From NCBI RefSeq assembly GCF_027912675.1, contig NZ_CP115757.1:1736001-1800000 (forward strand): a DNA stretch of 64,000 nt. Reading direction: 5' to 3'. The translations under genes were made by a program, and so were the position numbers. The notes beneath the pieces are model-generated. The model was not told where the DNA came from. It saw nothing but the letters and a program-made list of their open reading frames with translations, and ran no database searches. This document shows positions 63,768 through 64,000 of this stretch, piece after piece. The DNA comes from Paracoccus sp. SCSIO 75233 (GTDB lineage Bacteria; Pseudomonadota; Alphaproteobacteria; Rhodobacterales; Rhodobacteraceae). How positions within the stretch are numbered: position 1 is the first letter of the stretch; every line of letters starts with the position of its first letter.

Positions 63768-64000
63768 ACAGACCCTCGTGAAACACGTCATATTTGCCAA
63801 TTTCACAGGTCGTTCCCGAGCAAAAATGCAGTTTTTCAAGCAGTACCTTGATGGCGCGTTGATCGGTCTGTGACCGTTGGCCAGTTGCATGTAAGTAGTG
63901 GTTTCCAATCGGCCGGGCTGTGAGATCGGCGATCTGAAGACCCGACGAGTTGCTTTTCTTGTCCATCAATTCAAGGCGAAAGTTCGAATAGTTACGGGTT
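63766..64000 (-). CDS. DUF3800-type protein, C-terminal part (cut by window edge)
   Basis: The minus-strand frame enters from the window edge (RNYSNFRLELMDKKSNSSGL) and continues QIADLTARPIGNHYL to a TAA at 63766. The segment DKKSNSxGLQxADLxARPIG is the C-terminal mark of DUF3800 proteins, an RNase H-like family often seen on mobile or variable regions. About 78 codons are visible; the start is outside. The function is unknown. Confidence 0.7.
   Translation of the reverse strand, partial: TRNYSNFRLELMDKKSNSSGLQIADLTARPIGNHYLHATGQRSQTDQRAIKVLLEKLHFCSGTTCEIGKYDVFHEGL

Overview
The window looks like chromosomal DNA from a GC-rich alphaproteobacterium of the Rhodobacterales (Paracoccaceae) type. 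The evidence is a DUF1476 (ATPase zeta-subunit) gene next to purC-purS, a class I ilvC diverging from two Lrp genes, alphaproteobacterial SH3_4 and TRAP genes, and strong AGGAGG-type ribosome sites. No species can be named from this sequence alone.

Layout. (1) 1-3560 is core: DUF1476, purC, purS, a D-2-hydroxyacid dehydrogenase, and a secreted SH3 protein preceded by three covarying hairpins. (2) 3561-17995 is a tRNA-Thr gene carrying an integrated element of about 14.4 kb, bounded by an exact 46-bp repeat of the tRNA 3' half. The element holds an integrase and overlapping excisionase-like gene, a divergent ribbon-helix-helix switch with repeated operators, BrnT-BrnA toxin-antitoxin, a defence-like block (OLD-family ATPase/TOPRIM nuclease, DUF4238-like protein, PD-(D/E)xK nuclease), then phage-type genes (a replication-type HTH protein, several small genes, an S49 capsid protease). 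No terminase, portal or capsid gene is present, so it resembles a phage satellite or a decayed prophage carrying defence genes. (3) 17996-39512 is a catabolic island with an integrase stump at its left edge. It has acyl-CoA ligase, thiolase, BKACE, HpaI-type aldolase, cupin, HyuB, HyuA, IclR and a truncated TRAP permease, then a fused TRAP permease, a muconate-cycloisomerase-like enzyme, LysR, Lrp, XRE-cupin and SDR genes and a broken sodium/solute symporter. Two nearly identical IS3-family copies sit inside and at the right edge and cut off neighbouring genes.

(4) 39639-51053 is a four-gene minus-strand operon: a 2605-residue multicopper-oxidase-like secreted protein, a secreted beta-propeller-like protein, a SCO copper chaperone, and a c-type cytochrome fused to a periplasmic-binding-like domain. 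This suggests a periplasmic metal- or small-molecule-oxidising system with its own copper loading and electron outlet. (5) Divergent from it, 51248-55768 encodes a protein joining an alpha/beta-hydrolase to a caspase-like protease, followed 3 bp later by an HExTH metalloprotease. I regard this pair as the best candidate for an undescribed system. Two RTX-type calcium-binding proteins with strong terminators follow. (6) 58484-64000 returns to ordinary genes: a carboxylesterase, HNH nuclease, small membrane protein, SPL-like radical SAM protein, two Lrp regulators, ilvC, and the end of a DUF3800 gene at the window edge.

All functions come from reading motifs and gene order; no database search was possible.
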